A stretch of DNA of 64,000 nucleotides from Endomychus coccineus (GCA_958510875.1 OY294067.1:108767994-108831993), one strand, 5' to 3'; counted from the stretch's first letter, positions 35,284-46,330 are shown. Notes: generated by a model not told the origin, from the letters alone. A program made the numbers and translations.

Positions 35284-36360
35284 TTTGTATCTAATCTCCT
35301 TTTTAATTATATAAAGAAACTTAATGATCATATTGCAGATCGTCCGTTCATTTCCACTATATCATCTGAATTGAAAAGTATTGAATTGAAAGTATTGCTG
35401 AAGCAGAGCTAGTCAAAATCATGCATATAATGTTATGGTAACTAAAGTGTTTATTTAGGCCATGACGTAGAATTTGTCACCCGACAAATTTGCCTCTCCA
35501 CTTCTCGAAGCGGGTTGTATTAAAACTTTATTCGGGTTTGAATAACATTTAAATCACATTAATAAATATTACGCGTAGATTTTCAGTTTATCTAAAAGGT
35601 ATTTCATCACGGAACTCGTTGGCACTTAACAAACAATAAATGGACAGTATCAAGAAGAATAAATAATCCAAGATCTGGATTATAAGAATTCTCAATGACA
35701 CTAGTGAGACTAGTGGATTCTCAAGAATGTTGGATCACATAAAAGTGTGATGAGTATCGGAGATCAAAAAGAAATAACTTTAAAATCGAATTTTAGCACA
35801 ACTTTCTAGAATTTTCAAAATCAGTACATTTAGAACCTCTACTGATGAGTAACAGTCCTAAGATATCTTGGTTCTTGTAAAACATAAAAGTTCGATAAAT
35901 ATGATAATCGATTCGTGAGTTTCTAATTGACTTATGACATTTAAAATCACCGAGTATTCATGTCAAATAGCCTGAATGTGTTAAGTTGAAACTCCAGGAC
36001 TCTCCAATACAATTTATTATAACTTCCAGGATAATAGAAAGAAATTGAAGCTGCTCACAGCATCAGATCGTTAGAGTAAAATATGACGTTTGAGGAATTC
36101 AAGATTTGGTTGGTATCTCAAAAAATTCATCTCTTACATAGAAATTTTGTATCCGATTCTATAGTCATCTGTAAAACTGCCAAGAGGTAATTCCAAATTT
36201 TTACTGACTAATTTAACAAGCTCTATTTTATTAATATTTTCTATTGTGCTGACTGAATTCATATGATTAATAATAGAATCAAATTGAAGTCGCTTTGAAC
36301 AAAGTGTGTCTTCTTTCACAAGCCAACCACAATTTTCCGCGAGAAATTAAATCTTCAAAT
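35284..36360. other. Intron sequence, no gene recognised
   Basis: AT-rich. A minus-strand ORF at 36134-36319 has no motif. It might be an N-terminal Penelope remnant, but this is a guess. Confidence 0.3.
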
Positions 36361-36459
36361 TGTTTTCGTTACTATAATCTGAAACAATCTCATAACATCC
36401 TATTTTCATGAGAAAGATCAAAAAGTTTTACAACCAATTCACTCAAATTTTTGTTCTTG

Positions 36460-36870
36460 AACTTTGAAATAAAGTCAATATCATCTTTGATTCAGGTTTG
36501 GAAAGCAATCTTATCTAGATGTTCTAGGGTTAACGTCTCCCTTCCGGATGTTGATTCGCAAAAATAGTAGGTATTCAATTTTGAACTAGTTTTGGAACTT
36601 TTGTTGGAAACACAGGTTAAAAAACATGCTGTTTTTTGAAGTTTTATTGAAAAATTCTCTTCAAGTTGTGTTCTCAAATAATGAAATGAAGTCAATATAA
36701 TTTGAAATATCATCCTTGAACCAAGTTTGGAAATCTATGTCTTCATTCAGGATAAGTCCGTTTGATTGTATCTTTTTTGATAAAATAGGAAAGTTGTTTC
36801 GGAAAAGTAGTAGGTACCAAAATCTTGAACATGTTTTGGTAATTTTCTGGGAAACACAAATACAGATTAT
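36460..36870. repeat. Imperfect direct duplication of about 240 bp
   Basis: Two units, near 36490-36620 and 36720-36855, share GTTTGGAAA, AAAAGTAGTAGGTA, CTTGAACATGTTTTGG-like and GGAAACACA. Between them lies an ATTCTCTTCAAGTTGTGTTCTC stretch. A coding origin on the minus strand is possible but unproven. Confidence 0.5.
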
Positions 36871-37019
36871 TCACGTTTTGTTATGTTGTCTTCTCTAAAA
36901 ATATAGCGCAGGAAGATATTTACGACATAAGTATAAGTTTTTATTGGGAACGAAAGAATATCTATGAATAGCCCTAATCCATTTTTGTTTCAAGCCCTCG
37001 TCACGTGAAAACGTGTACT

Positions 37020-37500
37020 ACCTTAGATGCTAGGAGATATTGAGTCCGTTGTGAGAAACGAAAAATGCCAGATCTACTGGAATTACCCGTTTCCGACCGT
37101 CAGGTCCATACAAGCAAATATGCCTGACGTTGTCCTTCCCGATAAACAAAGCAAGCTATGTATGTCATCGAATTCTCTACTCCAGCAGAGAAGAACATAG
37201 TCTTGGAAGAGGAAGAAAAATGAACAAAGTATCAAGATCTCCTGTTCGAGCTCCGTGCGTTATACCCAGGCCACAAGGTCGTTTTAATGGTTATGATCAT
37301 CGGTGTTTTGGGCAGAATTCGGTCTTCGCTGCATTGGAACATGAAGATCATTCCGGCCTGTAAGAACTCGGCACGTATCTTGATAGACCGGATGCAGAAG
37401 GCAGTTATTCTGGGTTCAATAAGACTACTTTAGGGCACACGATTTAGGAACCTGAAGCTATACTTACCGACCGTAGAGGAAGAGTAGCTTTGGTTAACAC
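37020..37500 (+). pseudogene. R2-like restriction-like endonuclease C-terminus (copy 1)
   Basis: In pieces across frames: PDVVLPDKQSK, then [28 protein letters not shown] and [25 protein letters not shown]. The PD-(x)-D/E...K arrangement followed by an IEF-P strand is that of the restriction-like endonuclease at the C-terminus of R2-clade and related non-LTR elements, though I assign it by motif only. It matches the minus-strand copy at 61700-62045 closely. Stops and a frameshift near 37155 make it dead. Confidence 0.55.
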
Positions 37501-37593
37501 TTTTTTGGATTTTCTAGCGTTTTTCTGAATTATGAAGATAACTTAGATAATTTAACATAGGATTATAAAGATGAATGAACGCACAACATTGAA

Positions 37594-37680
37594 CCATAGG
37601 CGGGATTCGAAACCACATTTCTGGTACTCTAGTCCAGCGTGTTTAGCAATTACACCACTTTGGGACTTTAGTCCCGTCAG
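37594..37680 (-). ncRNA. tRNA-derived SINE-like segment
   Basis: On the minus strand AGTGGTGTAATTGCTAAACACG resembles a tRNA A box and D arm, and GTGGTTTCGAATCCCGCC resembles a B box and T arm (consensus GGTTCGANTCC with one extra T). The anticodon arm is irregular (CTGG..CCAG around a 9-nt loop) and the acceptor stem does not pair, so it is not a functional tRNA. A tRNA-derived SINE head or tRNA pseudogene is likely. Confidence 0.5.
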
Positions 37681-37699
37681 TCTTACATTCTTGTAAATA

Positions 37700-37935
37700 T
37701 AAACCTCTGAGGATAGTAGATCATTGATGAACTCTTATGTAAGCCCAGCTGACCGTAGATAGCCGAAGGTCAGTCTTGTTGACAAGGCGAACGTATCGAT
37801 GTTTCTGTATAACATTATCTTTCTCGTTTGCTGATGAGCTCTATGCAAGAGAGAAACAGTTGTCCGGAACTATTAGTTAGTAGTGTTACTGATCGATCTA
37901 TACCAGAGAGATTTTATCATTGATAATAAGATATG
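37700..37935 (+). repeat. Dispersed repeat copy
   Basis: GCTGATGAGCTCTATGCAAGAGAGAAACAGTTGTCCGGAACT and the following GTTACTGATCGATCTA..AGAGAG match 12110-12215 and 16335-16395. The copy is isolated and has no coding capacity. Confidence 0.55.
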
Positions 37936-39769
37936 GTTTGTCTATAAACAAAACGATTTATTTTTCCATTTCTCATTGCCTAAAATTATCTTCGAGTATT
38001 AAGATATTTTGCTAACAGCTTCAGAATATTGGAATTCCCTCAAAATCGGGATGTTATACTCAATCAAGAATATTTCAACAGAATTAAGAAAACGATACAC
38101 AAGTATGTAACGTTGGATTAGCTCTGGTAAATAATAATAATAATGTATAGATGTTTACGTTTATTTTTAGAATTTTGCGAGCAACTAATTAAATCCTCAA
38201 TTATAACATAGAATTTCCCTTTCCCCTACTTTTCAAAGAGATTTATCCGAAATAATTAAAAAAAATGAAAAATTCAAAATTTATAGATTTTTTGTAAAAT
38301 TTATATTACCGACTCTCGATTTTTGAGCGCGGCTACATTTTTTCGTCCTTCTTTTACCCTTTAACCCGCGCTAGATTTCTTTAGAAAGGAGCTCAGAGGT
38401 CGACATTTCAGGGTTATATAGAGTAAAGCCTCTTCTTTCAAATGAATTTTGGTTTTTCCAAAAGGGAAAACAATGGGCCCACTACGGGTCCTCACATACA
38501 ATTTGAGATTAGAAAAAGTGTCGCAAGAGCTTAAAATATGTATAAGATGATCCTCTATTCTAATACCAAATTTGAAAGTTATACGAGTCTTCTAACCTAA
38601 AAATTTTTGAATTTTTTTTGGACCCAAATTTTTCCAAATAGCTCAGTTTCTCTGGTTTACAATAACAAGCACAGTGGTTGGATTTTGGATGTGTTATAGA
38701 GGGCATCAAACTCTTCAATTTGCATTTTCGTTGGGTCGAAAGTAAATATGAAATGTTACCTTTCAGCAGAAGATATAGTTCCTAAAGCAAAATCTGTAAT
38801 AGGAAATTAAATTTTAATTTTACCAAAAAAAACCTGGTAATGGGCCTTTGATCAGGCCCCTCTTGACTTATAGACTTCTCCATTCGACGTGTTTTGACTT
38901 CCTCTACAACTTTGCTTTTCACAGTTTATTCGATTAAATGCGATTAAATCTTTTCGTTTAAAACGCAAAAAACGGTGAAAATTCCCAAAAATTGCCATTT
39001 TTTGACTTAAAATATCTTGGAACGTATCAGGTTTTTGAATTTTTAACTAACATATTCGTGATCAGCACCCCAAAATACATAACAATTAATTATAAAATAG
39101 AAATGTGGAAAAAATAAAAATCCCATTTGCACAGCGACTGGACTATATTGTAGCAAATCATTCCAAATTTATAATACACAATCACAACAGAAACAAGCGC
39201 CATAGCCATCTGTATCGCAGGCCAACAGCTTAATCATGTGACTCTCGTGACACATGACGAACTCAGCACCATAGAGCCGGCGTGCTGCGTACGGAACTTG
39301 ATTAATTAATTCAGTCAGTGAAGAATTCTATGTTATCACAATTGATGATAGGGCTCGGAATTGTATTCGAATAATTCAAATACCTTGGAAAAAATATTAT
39401 TTGATATTCAAATATTCAAATATTCAGATTTCCAAATATCTGAATATTCGAATATCTGTATGATCAAAAATTTAAGGATTTGTAGTTTTCATATTCGGGG
39501 CAAGGATGAACATCGAAGAATCTTTTAGAATCAGACAAAGAGTTTTCTGAAAAAGAAATCAGAGAAAATTCACACACATCCACATGAGCTAGGTACAGTG
39601 GTTTGTTTTATAAATAATTTATTTTACAGATAGTTCCGAAGGTGCCAAATATTGTTATTACAGGCGTTCTTGACCATAACTTTGGAAAGAAATTGTCTTA
39701 TTTTCATCTTGTATCATTCCATCCTAGAATGCCATTAAGTGCTTTGTACTATGCCAGTAATCCTGATAA
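37936..39769. other. Intron sequence, no gene recognised
   Basis: No ORF of interest. 38330-38900 has a rather uniform composition with short C-rich words. 39360-39470 is dominated by ATTCGAATATTCAAATATTC-like direct and inverted words. These may be MITE or satellite fragments but no boundaries are visible. Confidence 0.35.
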
Positions 39770-40061
39770 GACTTATCGTTGAATATCTACTTCCCCACGA
39801 GATAACAGCTTGGAACAAGAATGGATTAGAGCAATTCAGAGAGATTCTTTTGTTTCCAGTACAAAAGCATATGTATGTTGTAATCATTTTCATGATAATA
39901 GCATTATTAGAAAGGACAAGATAACAAAAGATGATGGATCTACACTTGTGTTCCCTAGAAAACGTCCAGCACTAGTTCGAATTTGCGTACCTACTATTTT
40001 TCCAAATCAACATTTCTTTTTGTTAAAGGAACTTCCAATCAAACGTAAACATCTTGAATGA
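39770..40061 (+). pseudogene. THAP domain fragment, unlike the 21-27 kb family
   Basis: The frame 39810-40061 reads EQEWIRAIQRDSF, then KAYVCCNHFHDNSIIR and LVFPRKRPALVRICVPTIFP. This is the second half of a THAP domain: W-x-x-A-I, the C-x2-H pair (CCNHF), and the AVPTIF-like box at the end. The first CxxC and the FPKD region upstream are broken. The sequence differs from the P-like copies, so it is another P-type element or a retrocopy of a THAP gene. Confidence 0.65.
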
Positions 40062-41007
40062 AGACTACTTCCAAACCTGGCTGAAGGAAGATTATATTTT
40101 GAATTATAATGACATTATTTGAAAACTCAAAAATACACATTTGAATGATTATATTCTTAAAAGTTCCGAAATCTGTATTTGTTTATTGAAATTTCTTTTT
40201 AATGAAATTATGAATGATGTTCCAAAGCTTGTTTTAGTATCGATAGCAATTTAAAGATTTCCCTTTTGACAGAAAGTAAAATTATATATCCATCTGAATT
40301 TGTATGGCTCGTAGGAAAAGATGGTCTCAATTTTATTCTATTAGCAATCTCCTGGAGCTTATAATTGTATTAGAAAGCTTGGAATTTTAACTTTGTCAAT
40401 TTCCATGTATTTCAAAAGAATACCCACCCGGTGGTTGAAAATGTCATATAGTAATTGAAAAGTCACAAATTAGTCAATATTGTAATTTCAAATGTTATTG
40501 AAAGCCGAATAAGACGCGCTTCGAATGACAAATTCTACATGATGACTTCTCTACTTGCAGTAAGGCAGTATACAACAGAGTACTCTGGACCGTTATTTTG
40601 AAGGCAACATTAGAATATGAAACAAATTTTAGCTCGTTTTTCAATTATTTTATTATGTGTAGAGTATATCTGTAATCTATGCAATGAATTATTAAACTGG
40701 ATATTATCCTTTATCTGAATTGCGAAATGTATTCATCACTTTTTAAATTCAGAACAACTCACATTGTTTAAAAATAGCTGTTCACAGCCCTGAGACAAAA
40801 CTGTTCTATGAAACTAATTTAGAATCTTAGTTTGGAAAACCTGATCAGTGATGCTCGACTCGTGAGAAGGAAAAATTACTGAATCTTTTATACCTATGTA
40901 ATAGTAGATACCAATTTCGCCTAATATTGCAGTAATTATTCGAAGATCCACATCGGACAAAAACAATTATGAATGATGCAAACTTGCATCCTCATGTCAT
41001 TACTCAC
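40062..41007. other. Intron sequence, no gene recognised
   Basis: Cadherin intron 2, exon-proximal side. No repeat or ORF I can support. Confidence 0.35.
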
Positions 41008-41148
41008 CATTGTGGACAATATTTATAATTTTCAAGGATTCGTCCGTTGATGGTTGATTTTCATTGAACGTTATTTCACAATCTCCAGTATCTAATATAT
41101 TTGTTGTCACGCGAGTGTCACTGGTGGGTGTAAAATTCAAAGCAAATG
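41008..41148 (-). CDS. Cadherin exon 2: mature N-terminus and EC1 start
   Basis: A 141-bp exon, phase 1 in and phase 1 out. The acceptor is TTATTTCAG|CATTTGC and the donor CACAATG|GTGAGT. It encodes the end of the signal peptide (FA), then LNFTPTSDTRVTTN with a candidate N-glycosylation site (NFT), then CEITFNENQPSTDESL and IINIVHN. FNENQPS is the usual EC1 calcium-binding strand (x-E-N-x-P). It joins exon 3 through a split Gly codon. Confidence 0.85.
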
Positions 41149-41269
41149 CTGAAATAAGTTAGATAAGAATTATTCAAGATTCCACATGTAGATTAGAAAT
41201 AGAATATCACAAAGTGATCAATCCGAATTTTGGTTCAATCAATGTATGAAAATGGTAATATTATCTCAC

Positions 41270-41322
41270 CTAATTTCGTTAGCAATGCCCAGGTGAATAG
41301 GAATGTAGTTAATATTTTCAAC
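41270..41322 (-). CDS. Cadherin exon 1 (coding): signal peptide
   Basis: A 53-bp exon between CTTTTCAG|G and TTAG|GTGAGA. In the frame that joins exon 2 it reads LKILTTFLFTWALLTKL, a typical signal peptide core, with likely cleavage after AFA in exon 2. The exon opens with a single G before TTG, and no in-frame ATG lies nearby upstream. The initiator is therefore probably split by the intron (AT in an upstream exon, G here). That upstream exon is not identified. If the acceptor is not used the start remains unknown. Confidence 0.7.
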
Positions 41323-41800
41323 CTGAAAAGAAGAACATTTATTTGAGAAAATATTAATATCTGCTTTGAACATACATCATAACATATTATGATATTGAAT
41401 AGAAAAAATTGCAATCAAAAATTCCATCTTATATCTGAAAGTTCATCAATTTAATGTAACTCATCAACATACCCTATCAAGGATTCAAGATATTACAATA
41501 TAGTATTAACATAAGTATACCATAAAACCACTGGAATATGTAATAATATGGTGCTACGATGCCATCATACATCTGAAACGTATAGAGAAGATAAAGTAGG
41601 CTTTAGTGTCTTAATTAGAGTTGCCTCAGTTATTATGTGCTTCTAGAAAATAATTTCGGGGGAATATCCGAAATATACTACGTATTCTACTATTTTTTTT
41701 CGTCTGTCTGCTTTACTGTAAATTGCCAGTTATTTTCAGGGGGGGTGGGGGCATTGGATATTATCAGGGATTCATAATACTCTTATTTTTTGGTAGGGAA
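41323..41800. other. Upstream of first cadherin coding exon
   Basis: An acceptor-like CGTTTCAG followed by ATGTATGATGG and a donor-like TTTTATG|GTATAC occur on the minus strand (about 41580-41518), but splicing them to exon 1 gives a stop, so this cannot be the coding start in that phase. It could be a 5' UTR exon. A run of G lies at about 41740. Confidence 0.3.
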
Positions 41801-41819
41801 TGATCTTCCTACGGTATAC

Positions 41820-42510
41820 TTGCAATATACAGGATGCAGCAGAATATAATCCTCCATTTAAAAGGGTGGTAAAAAGGAAACGATGGAAGGCTTCTATTTA
41901 TGGAAAATGTAATGAGGTATCATTAACTTAGGATGTAGGAAGTATGATACTTAAATGACAGCCTGCATCACTCTCCCAAGCATAGTTCGAGGAATAGCGG
42001 CGATTTCTTCCGTTATCACATTCTTACATAATTGTTGTAAAGTTTGAGATCGGTGTTTGTAGAAATCGCAGGGCCTCAGGTCAGGGGAGCGAGCCGGTCA
42101 TTCAATATCGCGCCTTAACTAGAAAAGAAACTCTTCCAAAATAGCACGCTAGTGACGAGTGGTGTGAAATTCTGCCAATTGAGTCTGGAAAAAGTTCTGT
42201 AACATGTTATAGTAACAGTCAGAAGTGACGATAACGACGACGTCACCCCCTTCAAACAAAACAGAACCCACAACCCTCAAACTTGATACCGCGTACCACA
42301 CGGAGACTTCCGTATGGCTGTGAAGAGGTCTTTGATTGCCACATTTGATAGTTCTCTGAAGCACAGTACCGAAAATTATGTTCCCAGTAACGGAAATTAT
42401 GCTCATTGATTGTGACATAAAGAGGAGAATAAGCTGTTTCAAACAATGGCGTAGAAAGGTCAAGGTGCAAGGATCTCCCGACAAAAATTTTTCCGCCTTC
42501 CCATACAACC
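41820..42510 (-). pseudogene. IS630/mariner-like (DDE_3) transposase relic
   Basis: Minus-strand pieces in order: FLRHCLKQL and a NFRYW motif (usually DEAHF...NCRYW), SLRVV and EGGDVVVIVTSDCYYNMLQNFFQTQLAEF, which corresponds to the VTVTSxRYxxML-FLxP-L stretch between the catalytic residues, and finally YKHRSQTLQQLCKNVITEEIAAIP, the conserved C-terminal helix. The element probably ends near 41830 with ATACAGGATGCAGCAGAAT. Stops and frameshifts are numerous. It is a different subfamily from the relic at 17 kb. Confidence 0.75.
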
Positions 42511-43766
42511 CTTAACGCCTCGCATATCGAGCGGATATCACAATTTCAGGAGCTGATAATGCTCTACAGGTGCTCCAATGGCAGCGATGTTTTCAGGTGC
42601 TTTAATGCTCCTTTTAGAGCCAGTTGGTCTTCTCGGAAGTGATTCCAACTGTGCGTATATTTACCATCCATTTCAGTACCGTTTTTCCGATCCGAAATGG
42701 AGGCGTTTGGATTCAATGGGAGCGTGTGTTCTAATAAGATATAATAATGCACTACTCGATAAGTGACGCAATTGTATTTTTTTAAGTACTGTATAATGTT
42801 ATAGAACAAATAAGAAAAGCATAGACAAGATGAATCAGAAAATCTCCTTATCATTCGACTGATCTTATATGAACTATTAATTTAACGAAAATCGTGAATA
42901 AGTCAAATAGAGCGTTGCAAAACCCAGTGAACAACATCATCGGCGAGTGTAGGATATCATCTCGGAAGCTCTTAATTAAGAAGGTAACAAAACAAAATGT
43001 GATGAAAAGCTCTGGTACATTTGGCAATGGGTGTACCGGATCTGAAAATAATTGACTTATTTTGGATTCTCGGGCCCGATTGCTCATGAGGTTAAGTCTT
43101 CAGGGAGGAATTCTGCTAGGGTCATTACCTCAAAGCATGTCAAAGTGCTAACTATATAAAGCCGTGTCCCTACGGTAGCTTCATTGAAGGAATAACCAGA
43201 GCCTGAAATGGGGCAGAATGAATAATATCAAAATTGCAGACTTCAATCACAACGTCATTTGCAAAATATTTATAACAAATAACGTATTAATCAGCAAAGT
43301 ATTCGAAGTTAATTCCGTGTAGGGAAATATATGGAGGCTCAAAACAACATTGAATTGCTGAGGGAATACCAGTAGGTCTAGGTTAACAAGTAATCCTTCA
43401 CCGTGGTGGTCAAATTAAATCATATCTACCTCTAAAGTCACTTATATTTACAGCAGTGCAGGTGAAAGCGTAGCGGTGATGTTACTTACACTTTCCTCCT
43501 TGCCATTCCAGTATTCTTTTCTTTATATACGACAAAACTATGGCTTCGCGAGATACCACTTTTCATAATTGCAAAATAATGTCAGGACTAGTTCATGTGC
43601 CTTTCGCACATGGACAACTGTACGCCCTTACTTCAGGATCAGAAGCAGTGCTCAAATGAATGCTGAGATTGCTGATTCAGACACAAATTCAGTATCTTCA
43701 TTAGCGGTACCCCACATTTTTCCTTTTGATTCGCCATTTTTTCCTTCATCTACTACTAATACCTAT
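42511..43766. other. No gene recognised
   Basis: Upstream flank of the cadherin gene and left flank of the hAT element. A TATATAAAG string lies at 43154 on the + strand with no ORF after it. Open frames here (42564-43087, 43569-43943) have no motifs, and the last one crosses the transposon border. Confidence 0.35.
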
Positions 43767-44254
43767 CTTAATAGCAGTGGCGGCTCCTCGAAGGAGGCTA
43801 AGGAGGCTCAGCCTCCTCACCAATTTATCTTAATGATCATTCTCCATTTTATTTCCTGTTTCTCTGATAATTCTTTAAATTTTACAATTAATTCCCCGTT
43901 CTCAGTAGTTATTTTCAATCCGGCAACAGTGGTCAGAGGCTAGATTCTCTATATATCTCAAACGCTGAGTTGTGTTGTTCAACACAGTTGCCGTTTTTCC
44001 GACCAATCAATCGCCAAATAGCGTGAAACGGCGAAAACGGCAACATGGGAGGGAGGCTAGCTTTTCGTATCCATTCGTCGGTCGCATGAAATACGATTAC
44101 TTGCGCTCCCGCCTACCGCCAACGAGGTCTACTACTAGTAGACCTCGTTGCCTACCGCTGCTAGAAGAATGCGGTTAGTTGTTATTTTTATTCCATGAGG
44201 CGTAGTATAGTTAAGTAGTTAATTTTTAAGTTATAATTTATCTAATCGGAATCG

Positions 44255-45233
44255 GTGAACGTTAAAATTATGAGTGACTTAGTTGCAAAGTTCTTAGAAA
44301 ATCCATTTAGTGGATTAACATATGATAGAAAAGTGTTCTTCAAAAACAAACGGCCTTTACCGGATTTGAAAGGATTAGTGATGGCAGGGAAGTATCAAAA
44401 TCGATCGTTTAATACTGATAATTATGAAAAATATGTATGGGGATCTGATCTGATGTACACAATAAATTATATTGCTGGTATTGCTTGCTATTCACATCAG
44501 ATACAACTTCATGTTGGGGGCACTTGGGTTATAATGATTTGAAAAATTTAGCTCGTGGCCTAGAAAGACATGAAAAATCGCAGGAACATATTACATCGTG
44601 TATTAAGTTTAAATTAACCGGTAAACAGAATATTGTTAATGCGATTGATTCTACACGAACGAGCGAAATCGAAAATCATAATAATACAGTTAAAGAAAAC
44701 CGCGAAGTTTTAAAAAAAATCATTGATTTCTTATTGTATTTATCATTTCAAGATTTGGCTTTTAGAGGGCATGATGAAACTGAAAATTCATTTAATAAAG
44801 GTAATTGTTAGATTTGTTTTGTGAATACGACAGTGAGCTTCGCGATTTTATGACTAACGCGTCAGTATTTGCAGGCATTTGTTTTGTTTTATGCGGGTAT
44901 AATGGTTGAGTGACACCACGCGAAATAAGGTTAGATTAGAATTCGTCTGTTCGGTAAATTATTAATTGTAAAAATGGACAACTAGTGGAAAGATTTTTAG
45001 GGTTCTACGATGTTAGTTCGGGAAGAACAGCGGTCAATTTATTCAATTTCTCAATGGAAACATTTCAACGATTCGACTTTGCGAATAAATCAGACTTACG
45101 ACGGCATCTGTAATGGCGGGACATTTAAACGGTCTTCAAACAAACGTAAGTTTTAAATAACATAGTAGGGAACAGAATTCCCTGTAATGCTCGAACTCGA
45201 TGGAATTTTACATCACATGCAATGTTTAGTTTA
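44255..45233 (+). pseudogene. hAT transposase, N-terminal half
   Basis: Two frames overlap at 44485-44542. The first (from 44255, MSDLVAKFLENPFSGLTYDRK) leads into a TTF-type zinc finger region. The second reads TSCWGHLGYNDLKNLARGLERHEKSQEHI, the rest of the finger, followed by NREVLKKIIDFLLYLSFQDLAFRGHDETENS, the ZMYM1-like transposase core entry. Further pieces include NASVFAGI and, near 45000, LVERFLGFYDVSSGRTA and MAGHLNGLQ-like. The frame enters the Polinton insertion at 45228. At least three frameshifts or stops lie outside the insertion. Confidence 0.82.
45228..45233. repeat. 6-bp target duplication of the Polinton, left copy
   Basis: AGTTTA directly precedes the AGTAGATGAACTGGGC terminus. 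It is repeated at 56706-56711 directly after the right terminus. Six base pairs is the Polinton/Maverick duplication length. Confidence 0.93.
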
Positions 45234-45407
45234 AGTAGATGAACTGGGCTAGTTCGGGACCAGGATATCCGGTCTCCACTTCCGGTCTAGCTGTCGATGT
45301 GCATACCATAGAGCTGAAGGTTATAGAGCTAACCCCAAGTCAAAACCATAGAGCATTAAGCAGACCTGAGGTACAGACTGTTTCGTAGAGGTGGCACCAC
45401 CAAGTGA

Positions 45408-45690
45408 CAGCTGTCATGGCGACCATAAGGTCTAACTGTCATGGCTGACCTAAGGTACAAATGTCATGGCGACCATAAGGACCAGCTGTCATGGCGACCA
45501 TAAGAATCAGCTGTCATGGCGACCATAAGAACCAGCTGTCATGGCGGCCATAAGGTACAGCTGTCATGGCGACCATAAGGTCCAGCTGTCATGGCGACCA
45601 TAAGGTCCAGCTGTCATGGCGACCATAAGGACCAGCTGTCATGGCGACCATAAGGACTAGCTGTCATGGCGGGCCTAAGGTACAGATTGC
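45408..45690 (+). repeat. 25-bp tandem repeat array in left TIR
   Basis: About eleven units of CAGCTGTCATGGCGACCATAAGGNC, with variable last bases (TCC, ACC, GAAC). CAGCTGTCATG includes an E-box CAGCTG. The mirror array is at 56245-56530. Confidence 0.88.
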
Positions 45691-46330
45691 TTTGTGAAGA
45701 TGTCGCCACCAAGTGACAGCTGTCATGGCGGACCTAAGGTACAGACTGCTTCCTGGAGGGGCTCCGCCACCTCTAGGAAGCAATCTGTACTTTCGGTCCA
45801 AAAGGTACAGCCTGCTTCATGAAGATGTCACCAAGGTACAGATTGCTTCGTGCAGATGTCGTCACCAAGTGACAGCTGTCATGGCGGACCTAAGGTACAG
45901 ATTGCTTCGTGCAGATGTCGCCACCAAGTGACAGCTGTCATGGTGGGCCTAAGATACTGGCTGCTTCGTAGAGGTGTCACCACCAGGTGACAGCTGTCAT
46001 GGCGAACCAAAGGTACAGGTTGCTTCGTGTAGGTGTCACCACCACATGACAGCTGTCATGGTCTGCTGAAGGTACAGGCTGCTTCGTGTAGGTGTCACCA
46101 CCACGTGACAGCTGTCATGGTGAGCTAATGATACAGGCTGCTTCGTGTAGGTGTCACGTGACAGATATCATGGCGGACCGAAGGTACAGGCTGCTTCGTG
46201 TAGGTGTCACCACCACCTGACAGCGGTCACCGAAGGTACAGGCTGCTTCGTGTAGGTGGCGCCACCAGTTCGGCTCGTCCGACTCGTGCGAATCCAAGAT
46301 GACAGGCTGCTATCACAGGGCAGACGTGTG
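45690..46330 (+). repeat. 60-110 bp tandem units in left TIR
   Basis: Units contain AAGGTACAG(A/G)(T/C)TGCTTCGTG, then (A/T)GGTGTC(A/G)CCACCA and TGACAGCTGTCATGG. CTGCTTC..GAAGCAG segments give local dyad symmetry, most clearly around 45745-45785. ORFs in this array on either strand are repeat artefacts. Confidence 0.8.

Larger units (their letters stand above)
6158..41322 (-). other. Cadherin gene, 5' part (gene span in window)
   Basis: Seven exons with consensus GT-AG junctions join without a frame break: 41322-41270, 41148-41008, 33480-33242, 32340-32251, 30434-30288, 16126-16007 and 6523-6158. Together they give about 386 residues: signal peptide, two divergent cadherin (EC) repeats ending in NVDDNPP and VVDLPDQPP, one canonical EC repeat with AIDGD, DRD and DVDDN calcium motifs, and the start of EC4. 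Introns measure 121, 7527, 901, 1816, 14161 and 9483 bp. The large ones are filled with transposons. The last exon ends in a good donor, so the gene continues to the left of the window. The product would be a calcium-dependent adhesion protein at the cell surface. It is a non-classical insect cadherin (cadherin-23/Cad74A-like is a guess), and I cannot assign an orthologue. Confidence 0.85.

Noticed and set aside
37594..37680. Functional tRNA gene
   Set aside because: Acceptor stem does not pair, the T-loop region has an extra base, and the anticodon loop is 9 nt.
43569..43943. 124-codon + ORF
   Set aside because: It crosses the hAT border and its target duplication, so it cannot be an ancestral gene, and it has no motif.
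45408..45690. CRISPR-like array of 25-bp units
   Set aside because: The units are contiguous without unique spacers and lie in a transposon terminal repeat of a eukaryote.
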